A stretch of DNA of 64,000 nucleotides, taken from contig NZ_JAUSXF010000001.1 in the NCBI RefSeq assembly GCF_030816475.1, forward strand, positions 1,550,001 to 1,614,000. The letters run 5' to 3'. This document shows positions 16,777 to 26,535 of the stretch, one piece after another (the first letter of the stretch is position 1; every line of letters starts with the position of its first letter). The stretch comes from Arthrobacter pascens. GTDB taxonomy: Bacteria > Actinomycetota > Actinomycetes > Actinomycetales > Micrococcaceae. The notes beneath the pieces are model-generated. The model did not search any database. It saw only the letters and a program-made list of their open reading frames with translations, and was not told where the DNA came from. A program made the translations under genes and the position numbers.

Positions 16777-18567
16777 TTAGCCCAAGTCATTCAGCAGAGT
16801 TGTCAGCCGCTCGCCGTCAGCCTCGAAATCAAATGTGAAATTTGACCGAAACGCTTCAGCCGTCCATAAGCCCGGCGGATACTTCTTGTCGGACTTGCAC
16901 CAGAAATAGTGTAGATCATCCCCGAGAACTGCCGATATCAGGTACTCATTCATCGCAATGTACGTCTCACCAGCAATCACAATTCGTGTTCCAGCTTCTT
17001 TAGCGAACATGGTGCCAAAAAGACCGCTACCGCCGAAACCTGCTACAACCTTGGCCGTAGAAAAGATGGCAACCTGCTCTCTAAAGTTCAGGGTCTCGGG
17101 GAAAACTATGGTGAAACCGTTCTCCTCAAAGAGAGCCTCCAGCTGTGCCGTATTGTTACACGATCGAACGGCCCGTTGCTTTCGCGAAATAAATATGCGT
17201 TCCGGAAGTTCAATGCTAGTGGTAGCCAACGAGTCACGAATATTTCCCCATATGGTACTCAAAGCGGTGTCGCTCCAGTTAGGATTGCTGAACTGGGGGG
17301 TCGCAGCAACCAGTCGTTCCACGACGACTTCCTCATCAGGAGAAATATACTCAATCATCGATTCTTCAATACCAAACGTCGCCAATATCTCGGCTTGATA
17401 AGTCGGTATGGACTTCTGGTCGTGGGCGAGACTAACCAGAACCCTGATATCAGGGAAGACTCGTCGTGCCTCAATCCAGCCCCAGAGCCGAGACACTACC
17501 TCTGTCATGACGTGTCCGAAGTGGCCGGGATACTCTGTGTCTAAATAGAAGAAAGTGCCCTTTAGACTTCTCCTTTCATTTTTAGGCTTAATTTGTGCAA
17601 ATCTGGCGCTCGAATCCTCAAGTGCCACGTTACTCAATCGTCTAGCCCCCGAATGTCGAAAACTGTCCGGAAGTAGGAAGCTTCCAAGGGTGCAAACCTG
17701 CCGTGCTTGGCATGTGGCCCACAAGTATTCCCGCAACTGCAAGTCGGGCACGTGCAGATTCTGTTTGAATCTTTGCCGAAGATCTTGTCTGTTCGAAGAG
17801 ACGCGTGCTCGAGATTCCCATTCTCGAGCCGGAATGGCGTCAATACGAGAGCCCCATGTATCTGTGGATGCTGCCTCCAAGGCTGCGTTCGTTTGATGTT
17901 CCCTCAATTTGTACAGATGGTCCCCCGCCTTGGTCACGAAGGCAATCTTTCCAAATGATGTGTAACTCTGTATCGCTCGCGATAGAGACAAATCGTCCGC
18001 TGAAGTGCCAGCCAATACGGTTCTTGGTGATCGCTTGTGTCTGACCAGACGCTCTATAAGGGTCGCAATATCGTCACCATCGACGTCGACGAGTTGATCT
18101 ATGTACGCCGCGTGAAGGTCCTCAACGATGTACTGCCCTCCTTCGGGCAAGTAGAAAAAAAGCTCTCGAAAGAGATTAATCTTTTGACTCTTTTTGTTAT
18201 CCCCGTCGTCAATGATCACTTGCGGACGCGGACGCAGTATCAATGCTTCGTGTATTGAATCGATGTCACGACAAATCGTTAAATCCACATTAGACAACAG
18301 CATGAGGAGCTCGTCCCCGGCGATATGCTTTGTGCTCAAGACGTGAATTGTTGCATCGGAAAAATACGCGGCGAACGTATTTGCTGTCTTTACTGCATTA
18401 CTTCCGCTGATGAGCACTATATCGGTGAGAGGCACTTCTTGTCGGGCCAGTTGTTGTTCATAGATCCCGAGATAATTGTGCTTGACTGAAGATTGGTCGA
18501 TTCCATTCAGCCGCCCGATTGATTCGAGTGAAACCGAAACGTCCGGCTCGATTTTAGGTCGCGACAA
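16777..18567 (-). CDS. Methyltransferase-like/GT61 (DUF563) fusion glycosyltransferase, A+T-rich paralogue
   Basis: This 596-aa protein has the same architecture as the product of 12,164-13,921. The N-terminal half contains VIIDDGDNKKSQKINLFREL and GGQYIVEDLHAAYIDQL, a class-I methyltransferase-like pattern. The C-terminal half is GT61, with YLDTEYPGHFGHVMTEVVSR near 340, RIFISRKQRAVRSCNNTAQL near 455 and GFGGSGLFGTMFAKE near 507. The start appears to be TTG (18567) with only a weak GGGA site. Base composition and codon use are clearly richer in A+T than in the neighbouring genes, suggesting recent acquisition. The 3' end lies 27 bp from an ISL3 terminus. Substrate unknown. Confidence 0.78.
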   Translation of the reverse strand: MSRPKIEPDVSVSLESIGRLNGIDQSSVKHNYLGIYEQQLARQEVPLTDIVLISGSNAVKTANTFAAYFSDATIHVLSTKHIAGDELLMLLSNVDLTICRDIDSIHEALILRPRPQVIIDDGDNKKSQKINLFRELFFYLPEGGQYIVEDLHAAYIDQLVDVDGDDIATLIERLVRHKRSPRTVLAGTSADDLSLSRAIQSYTSFGKIAFVTKAGDHLYKLREHQTNAALEAASTDTWGSRIDAIPAREWESRARVSSNRQDLRQRFKQNLHVPDLQLREYLWATCQARQVCTLGSFLLPDSFRHSGARRLSNVALEDSSARFAQIKPKNERRSLKGTFFYLDTEYPGHFGHVMTEVVSRLWGWIEARRVFPDIRVLVSLAHDQKSIPTYQAEILATFGIEESMIEYISPDEEVVVERLVAATPQFSNPNWSDTALSTIWGNIRDSLATTSIELPERIFISRKQRAVRSCNNTAQLEALFEENGFTIVFPETLNFREQVAIFSTAKVVAGFGGSGLFGTMFAKEAGTRIVIAGETYIAMNEYLISAVLGDDLHYFWCKSDKKYPPGLWTAEAFRSNFTFDFEADGERLTTLLNDLG

Positions 18568-18732
18568 AGAAGTAATCCCGTCGGACGGAGAAAAACATTT
18601 GCACAGAAATCAGCTCTTTCGCACGTGTAATTTATACCCCAGCAGACAGCGCGGGGATCCGGTCAGGCCGAAGCTCTAATAACTCACAATTGTCGCCACA
18701 CCGGATGAACGACATTGGAGTGTTCTTTCCCG

Positions 18733-21700
18733 CTATTTGGTTTCTCCGCTTATTCCTAGCACTACAAGTTCAAACTTCGTAATCGCCTCGTCCTGATAAG
18801 AGCGGTAATTGAACGTTTCCCGTTCCAACTCTCCGCCTAGAAACGCGTTCATTCCATATACTAGCCCCCGGATACTATTCTCCACCAGGAGACCGTATCC
18901 ATCCTCAAGAACACTCCGCGGGCCCACAACATCCGTTGAGATGACAGGCTTTGCAAGAATCAAAGCTTCAAGGACAACGAGGCCCTGTCCTTCATAATCC
19001 GATGAAAAAACGAAGCATTCGGAACGTTGTAGCGCAGGGAACGGATTGAGACGTAGCCCGGCCAAGAGCACATGGTCCTGCATTGACAAGTCTTCTATCA
19101 AATCCTGCAGATCCTGCCCCAGCGGCCCGTCGCCTAGTATGGTTAGCCTGCAATTTGGCGCTGCTCGTACGACCTCCGCGAACGCCCTAATCAGTTTGGC
19201 GTGACCCTTTTCGGGGGATAGACGTCCCAGTGTTAGGAATTGTGTTGCCCCTGCGCCCATCCATTCGCACAGATCGTCTTCAAGGGGACGGGCAGCAAGC
19301 TCCTTCACTTCCGCAGCGCTTACCACGTTGTTGCAGTAGACAAATTTGGCTGGCGGGAGATCAAACTTTTCTGATAGTTGCCTAACATTCTCCTCATGGA
19401 CGCTCTTGGTAACGGACACAAGTTGGTCGTACTTACCGTAGAGCCGGAACATCGATTCGAGATAGCGGAAGCGATGACGCCACTCTCTGTGCATGTCGTT
19501 GTGCAGATAGATGGACTTCCGGGCAGCCGGGTTGGTCGTGTTGGCGAACAACGCTGCCCAGAACCTTGCATAGCCTTCGAAGCAAACCACTGAATCGAAG
19601 TTCGCGTCACCGAACATACGACGGAATTCTCGTCTGAATGCCCCGTCATAGATATCCCAGAGCTCGGAAGATGCGAGATCGCCGGTGGCGTTGAACTTGT
19701 CGATAACCCATCGTTCTTCCGCAGTCACGAGCTGGCCGCCGACTCGCCCCAAGACCTGGACATGCTCGGGATGCTGGGCAAACTTTTCCAGTCGCCGTTC
19801 TTCGGACTTGACGCTGGACGGCTCAATCGCCAGGAACATGCGGGTGCTGACGCTGTCCACGTTTCCGACAAGATTCAGGTATGACGTGGTGATGCCATTT
19901 GGAATGAACGAACCTTGGTAGAAGAGCACCTTATGCTTCGGGTTCCGATCCGTTGGAACAACACATTCGGCCGCATCGAAAAAGAAGAAGTCGATCGCTC
20001 GTTGAGTGGAGGATCCATCTTCGATGGCACAGAACGTTTCTATGCCGCGCAAGTACTTCTCGTCTGCGGACCCCTCATCCTGAAGAGCGGCTGCGACTTC
20101 ACTTAGCAGCCCAGCCGTTTCGACGCACACACGGCCCGGCAGCGTTTCCATCTCAAAGTACAGTCCGCGCTGGGCAGCGTATTCGTCAAGGTCGTACGCA
20201 AAGTAGACGATGGGCCGCCCTGTCGCCATGAAATCAAAGAAAATGCTGGAGTAGTCGGTGATGAGCACGTCCACGACGGCGAGCAGGTCGTTCGTGGGGA
20301 CGTCGTCCGGAACGACGAAGTTGTCCAGCGAGCGTGCGGACCCATCCTTTGACGTTAATGCGTGGCCTCGGTAAAGCGGCACACAGTCCAGGGTCTCCAG
20401 CTCCTGCATCACGCTCAGAACGTCAATGCTGCCTGTCTCGAGTGAGCCGAGGGAGCCGCGCCAAGTGGGTGCGTAGAGCACGACCTTCTTACCATCCTCT
20501 ATCCCCAGGTGACGGCGCAGTTCCAGCTTCTGCTGTTCACTGGCTCCAACTGTCGCGTCAACGCGTGGGTACCCCGTGACCGCCAGCTTTCCAGCGAAAA
20601 TGCCCGTGACGTCGTACTTGTCTATGAGGCACTCTGCGGTGAACTGGTTCGGGGCAATCATATGGGTCGTATGCAGGAAGTTTCTGGCAGCATTTCTATG
20701 GTCCATGAATCCGTTTTGGATATCGCGGCCCAAAGTCTTGAGGGGGGTCCCATGCCATGTGTTGAGGTATTTCTGACCTTCACGCCGGACAAAATAGGGC
20801 GGGAAGGTGTTGTTGTTGATCAGATACGAGGCCGTGGACAGATAGCGCAGGTAAAGGTCGCTATCGCGGGCAGCAAAAATGACATTCTGCCGGCCAGCTA
20901 GCTCGTATGGAATTCGGTCCTTGTCATTGAGTACCCAAATGTGAGTCCAAGAGTCGAATCGCGGATCGGCCAAGAGGTTTCGGAAAATCTGCAATGGATT
21001 ACACGAAACCGAGTCGCCGTGGCTGCTCTCGTAGAGCACGGTTGTGGGCAGCAGAGGAAGCGTTTCAAGGTACTCCGTGTAAATCATCGACTGCTTGACC
21101 TCTTTGTTCTTCAGGTACGCAGAGGTGTCGACGCCATGTGCACGTTTGAATAGGCGTGTCTCCAGATATGCACGGCATGCCGGCTCGAAGTCTCCGAGGT
21201 CCTGAAGTGCCCGGCCCAATCGGTAATAGTCATTGGGGGAGTGGCTTTCCAGCCGTTTGACGCCGGCGTCGAAGGCTTTCGCTGCGAGTAGGCGCAGTCC
21301 ACGGAACTGCAGGCGTTCTCCGGCCTCCAAGCACCGTTGAGCCGACTGGGATCGAAGAGCGGCATCCACGACGTCGCCCAGCACTCTCTCTTCATAGGCA
21401 CTGATTGGTTGGTCAATCACGGTGTCAAGAAGGTCAGTTTTGGGTTTGAGAGTAGCGGCGAACGCCAAACATGCTCCTTCGAACTCGGATGCCTGGGTAA
21501 GGACGTAACCCAAGCGATAGCACCAGTAAGAGGGCGCGGGGCTACTTACAGCAATTGCATATTCATAGGCGGCAGCAGCTTCGTTCCACTCCGCGAGCCG
21601 CTCGTGGGCAAACCCCAAGCGGTAATGCCACTGGGGGACGGCTGGATCCATAGCCACGGCAGTCCGGAACGATTCGATGGCATCCCTCCACTTGTAGGAA

Positions 21701-22551
21701 CGCGCGAGAGCATTCCCAAGCCTGTAATGCAGCTCGGGGGACGTTCGTTCATGACGAAGGGCCTTCTTGAAGGCATCCGCGGCGGCTACCCATCGACCCC
21801 TTTTCTGGAAGAACACTCCGATGCCGAAGGCTCTCGCCTGCAGCTCAGTATCCGCAGCGATAGCCTGTTGGTAGGCGCGCCGGGCCTTCCCCGGCTGCTC
21901 CAGGAGTTCCCAGCACCAGCCCTCACGGAAGTGGAGGTCCGCCTGTCCGGGTTTCAGCAGCGCCGCCGCCGCATAGTTCTCGCAAGCCTCAGCGAACCTG
22001 TTCATCGAGAACTGTGCATCAGCGAGCTGGATTAGCCAGTCAGCATCGTCGTCGTTCGTGGCAAGGCCTTCGTTCAGTGCTTCGATCTGTTGCCACAGAG
22101 GGGCCTTGCTGGTCACCAGCTGCCTTACCCGTTCCCTATGGCGGCGGCGTTCGGCGCGACGCAGTTCACGAGACGCTTCGGCTGCCTGTTCTGCCGACGC
22201 CTCAGCGGCGATAAGTCGGTGTACCCATCGGGTTCTTCCAGGTTCCAACGCAAGGGAGGTCTTGTAGGCTGCCACGGCGGCGTCGAAATTCCCCAACTGC
22301 TCCTGGACGAATCCCAGCCGGTAATGCCAAGCGGCTACGTCTGGTGCCAGCACCGTAGCCTTCTGGAGCAATTCGGCTGATTCCTGATACTGCCGGAGAT
22401 GGAAGTGGGCATGCCCGAGACGGAATGCCAGCTCCGCGTCGAGTCCGTTCGCGTCGTCCAGCAGCGCGGCATAGACCTCGATCGCGGCTGACCATTCTCT
22501 TCGCTCTTCAAGAAGACGGCCATGTTCGATCGTATTTAGCTCGGGGTTCAT
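18733..22551 (-). CDS. TPR - CDP-glycerol glycerophosphotransferase - GT4 multidomain enzyme
   Basis: This 1272-aa cytoplasmic or peripheral membrane protein combines three parts. Residues of about 10-480 are tetratricopeptide-like repeats (recurring YRLGxAxxxLxxxxEA pattern). Residues of about 500-850 are a TagB/TagF-type polyol-phosphate transferase: LNNNTFPPYF-like INNNTFPPYF, LNTWHGTPLKTLGRDIQNG near 597, VVLYAPTWRGS and LITDYSSIFFDFMATGRP near 764. Residues of about 870-1260 are a GT4 glycosyltransferase: LGRLSPEKGHAKLIRAFAEV near 1109 and SSDYEGQGLVVLEALILAKP near 1185. It could therefore lay down both a sugar and a phosphopolyol, and the TPR could organise a complex or act as a length ruler. 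The start is ATG 22551. Confidence 0.85.
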   Translation of the reverse strand: MNPELNTIEHGRLLEERREWSAAIEVYAALLDDANGLDAELAFRLGHAHFHLRQYQESAELLQKATVLAPDVAAWHYRLGFVQEQLGNFDAAVAAYKTSLALEPGRTRWVHRLIAAEASAEQAAEASRELRRAERRRHRERVRQLVTSKAPLWQQIEALNEGLATNDDDADWLIQLADAQFSMNRFAEACENYAAAALLKPGQADLHFREGWCWELLEQPGKARRAYQQAIAADTELQARAFGIGVFFQKRGRWVAAADAFKKALRHERTSPELHYRLGNALARSYKWRDAIESFRTAVAMDPAVPQWHYRLGFAHERLAEWNEAAAAYEYAIAVSSPAPSYWCYRLGYVLTQASEFEGACLAFAATLKPKTDLLDTVIDQPISAYEERVLGDVVDAALRSQSAQRCLEAGERLQFRGLRLLAAKAFDAGVKRLESHSPNDYYRLGRALQDLGDFEPACRAYLETRLFKRAHGVDTSAYLKNKEVKQSMIYTEYLETLPLLPTTVLYESSHGDSVSCNPLQIFRNLLADPRFDSWTHIWVLNDKDRIPYELAGRQNVIFAARDSDLYLRYLSTASYLINNNTFPPYFVRREGQKYLNTWHGTPLKTLGRDIQNGFMDHRNAARNFLHTTHMIAPNQFTAECLIDKYDVTGIFAGKLAVTGYPRVDATVGASEQQKLELRRHLGIEDGKKVVLYAPTWRGSLGSLETGSIDVLSVMQELETLDCVPLYRGHALTSKDGSARSLDNFVVPDDVPTNDLLAVVDVLITDYSSIFFDFMATGRPIVYFAYDLDEYAAQRGLYFEMETLPGRVCVETAGLLSEVAAALQDEGSADEKYLRGIETFCAIEDGSSTQRAIDFFFFDAAECVVPTDRNPKHKVLFYQGSFIPNGITTSYLNLVGNVDSVSTRMFLAIEPSSVKSEERRLEKFAQHPEHVQVLGRVGGQLVTAEERWVIDKFNATGDLASSELWDIYDGAFRREFRRMFGDANFDSVVCFEGYARFWAALFANTTNPAARKSIYLHNDMHREWRHRFRYLESMFRLYGKYDQLVSVTKSVHEENVRQLSEKFDLPPAKFVYCNNVVSAAEVKELAARPLEDDLCEWMGAGATQFLTLGRLSPEKGHAKLIRAFAEVVRAAPNCRLTILGDGPLGQDLQDLIEDLSMQDHVLLAGLRLNPFPALQRSECFVFSSDYEGQGLVVLEALILAKPVISTDVVGPRSVLEDGYGLLVENSIRGLVYGMNAFLGGELERETFNYRSYQDEAITKFELVVLGISGETK

Positions 22552-22649
22552 GATGTGTACTGCATCCTAAGGTCGTGGCTGCCATGGGGTGGAACCGGCC
22601 GGCGGCTGGTAAATCTTTGCATTTTTGTCGCGATCGCGGCCAGGGCCGC

Positions 22650-25600
22650 CTAGTTCCCTGTCAGGGAGGATGAGTGGCTGGATCCCACCGGGACCGGCAT
22701 GCTTTGGACATCCGGCCAATCCGCCCAGAGAACATCGAACACCCGCTGGGTGGCGTTTCCATCACACTTCGGCGCAAAGGTCTCAACAAACTCGCTGTAT
22801 TTGGAAGCGTACCTGCGTGAAACGGCCGAGATGTTCTTGATGGACCTGACTACTTCCTCTGTTGTGTTGTGAAGAGGGCCCGGAGCCTTTTCTTCCAGAT
22901 CGAAGTAGAAACCCCGGGTCTCGTCCCTGTACTGGGCGATATCCGGCGTCAGGAAGACAATTGGCTTGCCGGTCACACAGAAATCGAACATGACCGATGA
23001 ATAATCGTTCACCAGAATATCCGCAGCCGTATAAAGATCATTGACTTCCGGGTACTCAGTTACATCAATGAGAAACTTGTTAGCTGCCGTCTGCCGCTGG
23101 CCCGCTATGTTGTGGTGTCCGCGCAGGAGCACCACGTAGCCGTCGCCGAGCTGCTGCTGTGCCGTTTCGAAATCGAGGTAAGTGACCATCTCGTACTGCC
23201 TTGAAGCGTTCTTGGCATCGTCGCGCCAAGTGGGCGCATAAAGAATCGCTGTCTTCCCCTCCGGGATGCCCAGCCGACGGCGGATCTCCGGCCGGTTCAG
23301 TTCCATCCGCTCACGGGTCAGGCTGTCGTTACGGGGATAGCCCTCAGCCACAACCCGGCCGTCAAAGCCGAAGCACTTGGCCAGGACCTCAGCGGCGTAC
23401 TCGTTCTGCGCAAGCAGGGCATCCCAGTACTCTGCCTCCCGCCACATCAGGTTCCAGTACGAAAGCGAGAAATTGGTCCGGGCGACGTCGTTGCCCAACT
23501 TCTTGAGCGGGGTTCCGTGCCAGGTCTGGATATAGACCTGCCCCTCGCGTTTGCGGAAGTAGAACGGGAAATTGTTGTTGTTGATGAGAATCCGCGCCTC
23601 GGTCAGGAGCCGGTACCACCGCCGCGAACCTATCAGCACCGGTTCGGTTCCTTCGGGCACCGGAACAGAGAAATCAGCAACAGCCCAGTACATGGGCCAC
23701 TCGGTTCCTCTGCGCTGGAATTCCTCAAGGACGCGTCGCGGGCTGTCCGTCGCGCGTCGTCCGCCAAAGCACATGAACAGGATGGCGTCAGCGAGTTGCT
23801 CGTTTTCCGTGTCCACGGCAGCCGTTACGGATGTGCGCAGCGACTGCTGTCCGAACCTGCCTATCTCATCAGCGGCAAACGGAGGCCTGAGGTGGATGGT
23901 CAGGGCAGCGGCCTTCGGGGAACGGCTTATGCCGATTTCCAGCCGGTCAGCCGGGATCCTGCGGGGCATCTGCGTCTGCAGCTGGGGCGACGCCGGGAAC
24001 CAGTGCCCCACATGGTCATCCACTCCTGGGAGAACGAAGCGCACACTGTACGCGCCGGCCTCCGGCATCACTTCGTCGCCCTCCCACGGGTGTTGGGGCA
24101 GCAGGAAATCGGCGGTGAAGGAGTTGCTCCCATCGTTGGTACGGACCGTGAGCGCAACGTCGGTGGCTGGGATTATTGCCTTACCGCTGGAGAGGACAAG
24201 CCGCGGCGCACGGATCACCGACAGGTCCGCGGTGCCCTCAATCCGGAGGGTCCGCCTGTCTGCGGACACCTCCAAAGACGAGGCGATAACGCGATTCTTC
24301 CGCTCCTCGAGACGAATAAAGCCGTAACCGGTTAGTCCCAGTCTGAGGCTGCGGGTTTGGTCGGACTGGGCTTCCAGCTCGGTGGATGATTCCTGCCAGG
24401 CGACCGGCTGTGGGGTCTTGAACCCACTGTCTAGGCGCAGCTGCCATTCATACTCCGCGGTCGCGGCCGCGCCCGCTCCCAGTACAGGAACATCGATTGC
24501 GTAAACCGCTTGATTGCCGTTCACACCTAGGCAGGTCGCAGTCTTCCGGATGCCGAGCTTGCCGGACTCGATGGAGACCTTTGCGGCGACAGGGGCATTC
24601 CGGGCCTCTACGGTCAGTGTCAGGGTTCTGCCTGTCAGGTCCAAGGCGGTGGCGGCATACAGCGGAGTGACTGGGATGAAGGTCAGACCCGTGGTCGCGG
24701 GGCGCATCTCCACGGCCATTCGGGACGTGCCCGACATCGGGCCCACCGGCAGCTGGCCGGTGGATCCGGTGAGATCCCGGCGCGTCAGAGGCGCCGCGAG
24801 CGTCTTGCCGCCAGCACTGACAGTCAGGAGAACGTGCCAACTGGCGGGTTCCCCGGCTCCGTTTCCATCCAGCATCACGGCCGGGTCGATGGCAGTGCTG
24901 AAACCGGCTTCTGTGTAGGAGGTCCAGTTGTCGTTGGATTCCCAGTCAATGGAGCTGTCCGTGTGGCGCTGCACGTCCAGCGGGATGCTTTCGTCGCTGC
25001 CGGAGTTTACCAGCGACACTCCGATCGATAGATTCCCATCAATCGGGTCCACTGACGAGATATACGCATGACCGCCGATTTCCAGCCGGCCGTCGGCCTG
25101 CCAGGCGAAGTGTGTCATTTTGCTCATCAGGCGAAGGTCGATATCGCGGCAAGGCAGGAGCGCCGCGTCGTAACTGGAGAGTTCATTCAGGTATTTGGGC
25201 TGCGCCAGCAGGCCGGATTCGTTGACCTGGGTGGGGAAGCTGGAACCGTAGTCGCTCCGGTGGTTACAGATCCTAACAACGTCCTCGCGCTGGTCCGCGA
25301 GGACCGCCGAGAGGATCAGCCGGTTGTGGATCCTGATGACATCCCAGTCCAGCTCGAGGCCTTCGCCGAGACGACGGACTGTGGCGTGCAGCATTTCCCA
25401 GTACGCAGTCTCGGTTCGGGGAACCACCTCGTAGTAGCGGAACAGCCCGTTGCCCAGTTCTTCGGATAGCCAACGGCGGTAGACGTCCGGTGCGGAAAGT
25501 TCACGGACCACTGCAGCCAGCGATTCTAAGCGGTGAAGACGGTCATTGAGTTGCTCCGTCTGGCAAAGCAGTTCGCGCACCGGAGGCCGTACGGAAGCGT

Positions 25601-26486
25601 CGCCAAACGTGTCAGCGACCTTCAGATCCAAGATGTCGAACGAATGTGCACGCAAGTACAGCGTCGGAACCGCCTCGTACTGCCAGTGCTCCCGGTCCAT
25701 TGCGATGCCGGCGGATGCCGACGTCCAGAAGTCCCGGGCAAAGACCTTGTTGGAGAGTGCACCGTCCAGCAGAATCCCCGGAACGTCCGAAACGGCTGCG
25801 GCAGGCCACGGTTCCGCATGGATCTCCGTCTGCCACGCCAGCGTGGTACTGGTCTTGCCTTTAACTATCCCCGTCATACCGACGGCGAAGGATGAGCCGG
25901 TCTCACGCAGCGACCGGAACATGACGTCGAGGCTGGCCTTTTCGACCACATCCCCGGCCATCAGGAACATCAAATACGGGGCCTGACACTGAGCCACGGC
26001 GCGTGCACGGGCTGCTTCTTCGCGGGCTTCTGGAAGCGCGAGGTACTTGACCCGACCGTCCCGCCTGGCAAACTCCTCCACCTGAACTCGACCCACTCCG
26101 GCCGAAGACGTATCCAAAACAACCATTTCCATTGCCGAAGGCTTTTGGCCCACCAGGCTGCGCAGCGTCCCGGACGGATCGGCTGCGTGGTCCGTCAGTA
26201 GGACGATGACGGAGAGCTGCGGCTGCTGAAGGGGTGCGACGGCGGATGCGGTCACGGCACGCTGGACCTTTGCCCTATTCGCCGGATGAGCAACCGCCCG
26301 TATCTTCTTTTGCTGCTCGGGAGGCAATGCCCGCCAGACGCGCCGAAGATTTCTCTCAGCGGTTGCCCTCAAGGCAGCTATTGCTTGGTTCTGCTTCGGA
26401 CTTGGCATTCTTGAATTCGATTCTCTCGTCTTGTTTGCAGCCGGGGTCTTATTGCGCAATTTCTTGCAGTTTAACGCTTTTGACAT
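22650..26486 (-). CDS. Large protein with N-terminal GT2-like domain and C-terminal CDP-glycerol glycerophosphotransferase
   Basis: This protein of about 1278 aa has three recognisable zones. An N-terminal GT2-like fold (SVIVLLTDHAADPSGTLRSL, then VVLDTSSAG, PYLMFLMAGDVVEKASLDVM) lies within the first 350 residues. A long beta-rich middle region of about 500 residues matches nothing I recognise. The C-terminal TagF/TagB-type transferase carries INNNNFPFYFRKREGQVYIQ, TWHGTPLKKLGNDV near 986, AILYAPTWRDD and ILVNDYSSVMFDFCVTGKP near 1158. It should transfer glycerol- or ribitol-phosphate from a CDP-linked donor to the growing polymer. The start is uncertain: TTG 26510, ATG 26486 and ATG 26411 are in frame, none with a strong ribosome-binding site. 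Confidence 0.82.
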   Translation of the reverse strand: MSKALNCKKLRNKTPAANKTRESNSRMPSPKQNQAIAALRATAERNLRRVWRALPPEQQKKIRAVAHPANRAKVQRAVTASAVAPLQQPQLSVIVLLTDHAADPSGTLRSLVGQKPSAMEMVVLDTSSAGVGRVQVEEFARRDGRVKYLALPEAREEAARARAVAQCQAPYLMFLMAGDVVEKASLDVMFRSLRETGSSFAVGMTGIVKGKTSTTLAWQTEIHAEPWPAAAVSDVPGILLDGALSNKVFARDFWTSASAGIAMDREHWQYEAVPTLYLRAHSFDILDLKVADTFGDASVRPPVRELLCQTEQLNDRLHRLESLAAVVRELSAPDVYRRWLSEELGNGLFRYYEVVPRTETAYWEMLHATVRRLGEGLELDWDVIRIHNRLILSAVLADQREDVVRICNHRSDYGSSFPTQVNESGLLAQPKYLNELSSYDAALLPCRDIDLRLMSKMTHFAWQADGRLEIGGHAYISSVDPIDGNLSIGVSLVNSGSDESIPLDVQRHTDSSIDWESNDNWTSYTEAGFSTAIDPAVMLDGNGAGEPASWHVLLTVSAGGKTLAAPLTRRDLTGSTGQLPVGPMSGTSRMAVEMRPATTGLTFIPVTPLYAATALDLTGRTLTLTVEARNAPVAAKVSIESGKLGIRKTATCLGVNGNQAVYAIDVPVLGAGAAATAEYEWQLRLDSGFKTPQPVAWQESSTELEAQSDQTRSLRLGLTGYGFIRLEERKNRVIASSLEVSADRRTLRIEGTADLSVIRAPRLVLSSGKAIIPATDVALTVRTNDGSNSFTADFLLPQHPWEGDEVMPEAGAYSVRFVLPGVDDHVGHWFPASPQLQTQMPRRIPADRLEIGISRSPKAAALTIHLRPPFAADEIGRFGQQSLRTSVTAAVDTENEQLADAILFMCFGGRRATDSPRRVLEEFQRRGTEWPMYWAVADFSVPVPEGTEPVLIGSRRWYRLLTEARILINNNNFPFYFRKREGQVYIQTWHGTPLKKLGNDVARTNFSLSYWNLMWREAEYWDALLAQNEYAAEVLAKCFGFDGRVVAEGYPRNDSLTRERMELNRPEIRRRLGIPEGKTAILYAPTWRDDAKNASRQYEMVTYLDFETAQQQLGDGYVVLLRGHHNIAGQRQTAANKFLIDVTEYPEVNDLYTAADILVNDYSSVMFDFCVTGKPIVFLTPDIAQYRDETRGFYFDLEEKAPGPLHNTTEEVVRSIKNISAVSRRYASKYSEFVETFAPKCDGNATQRVFDVLWADWPDVQSMPVPVGSSHSSSLTGN

Positions 26487-26535
26487 CCAATACACGGCGG
26501 TTCGGAACAAGAATGTCGATTTGAAGGCTTTAGCG

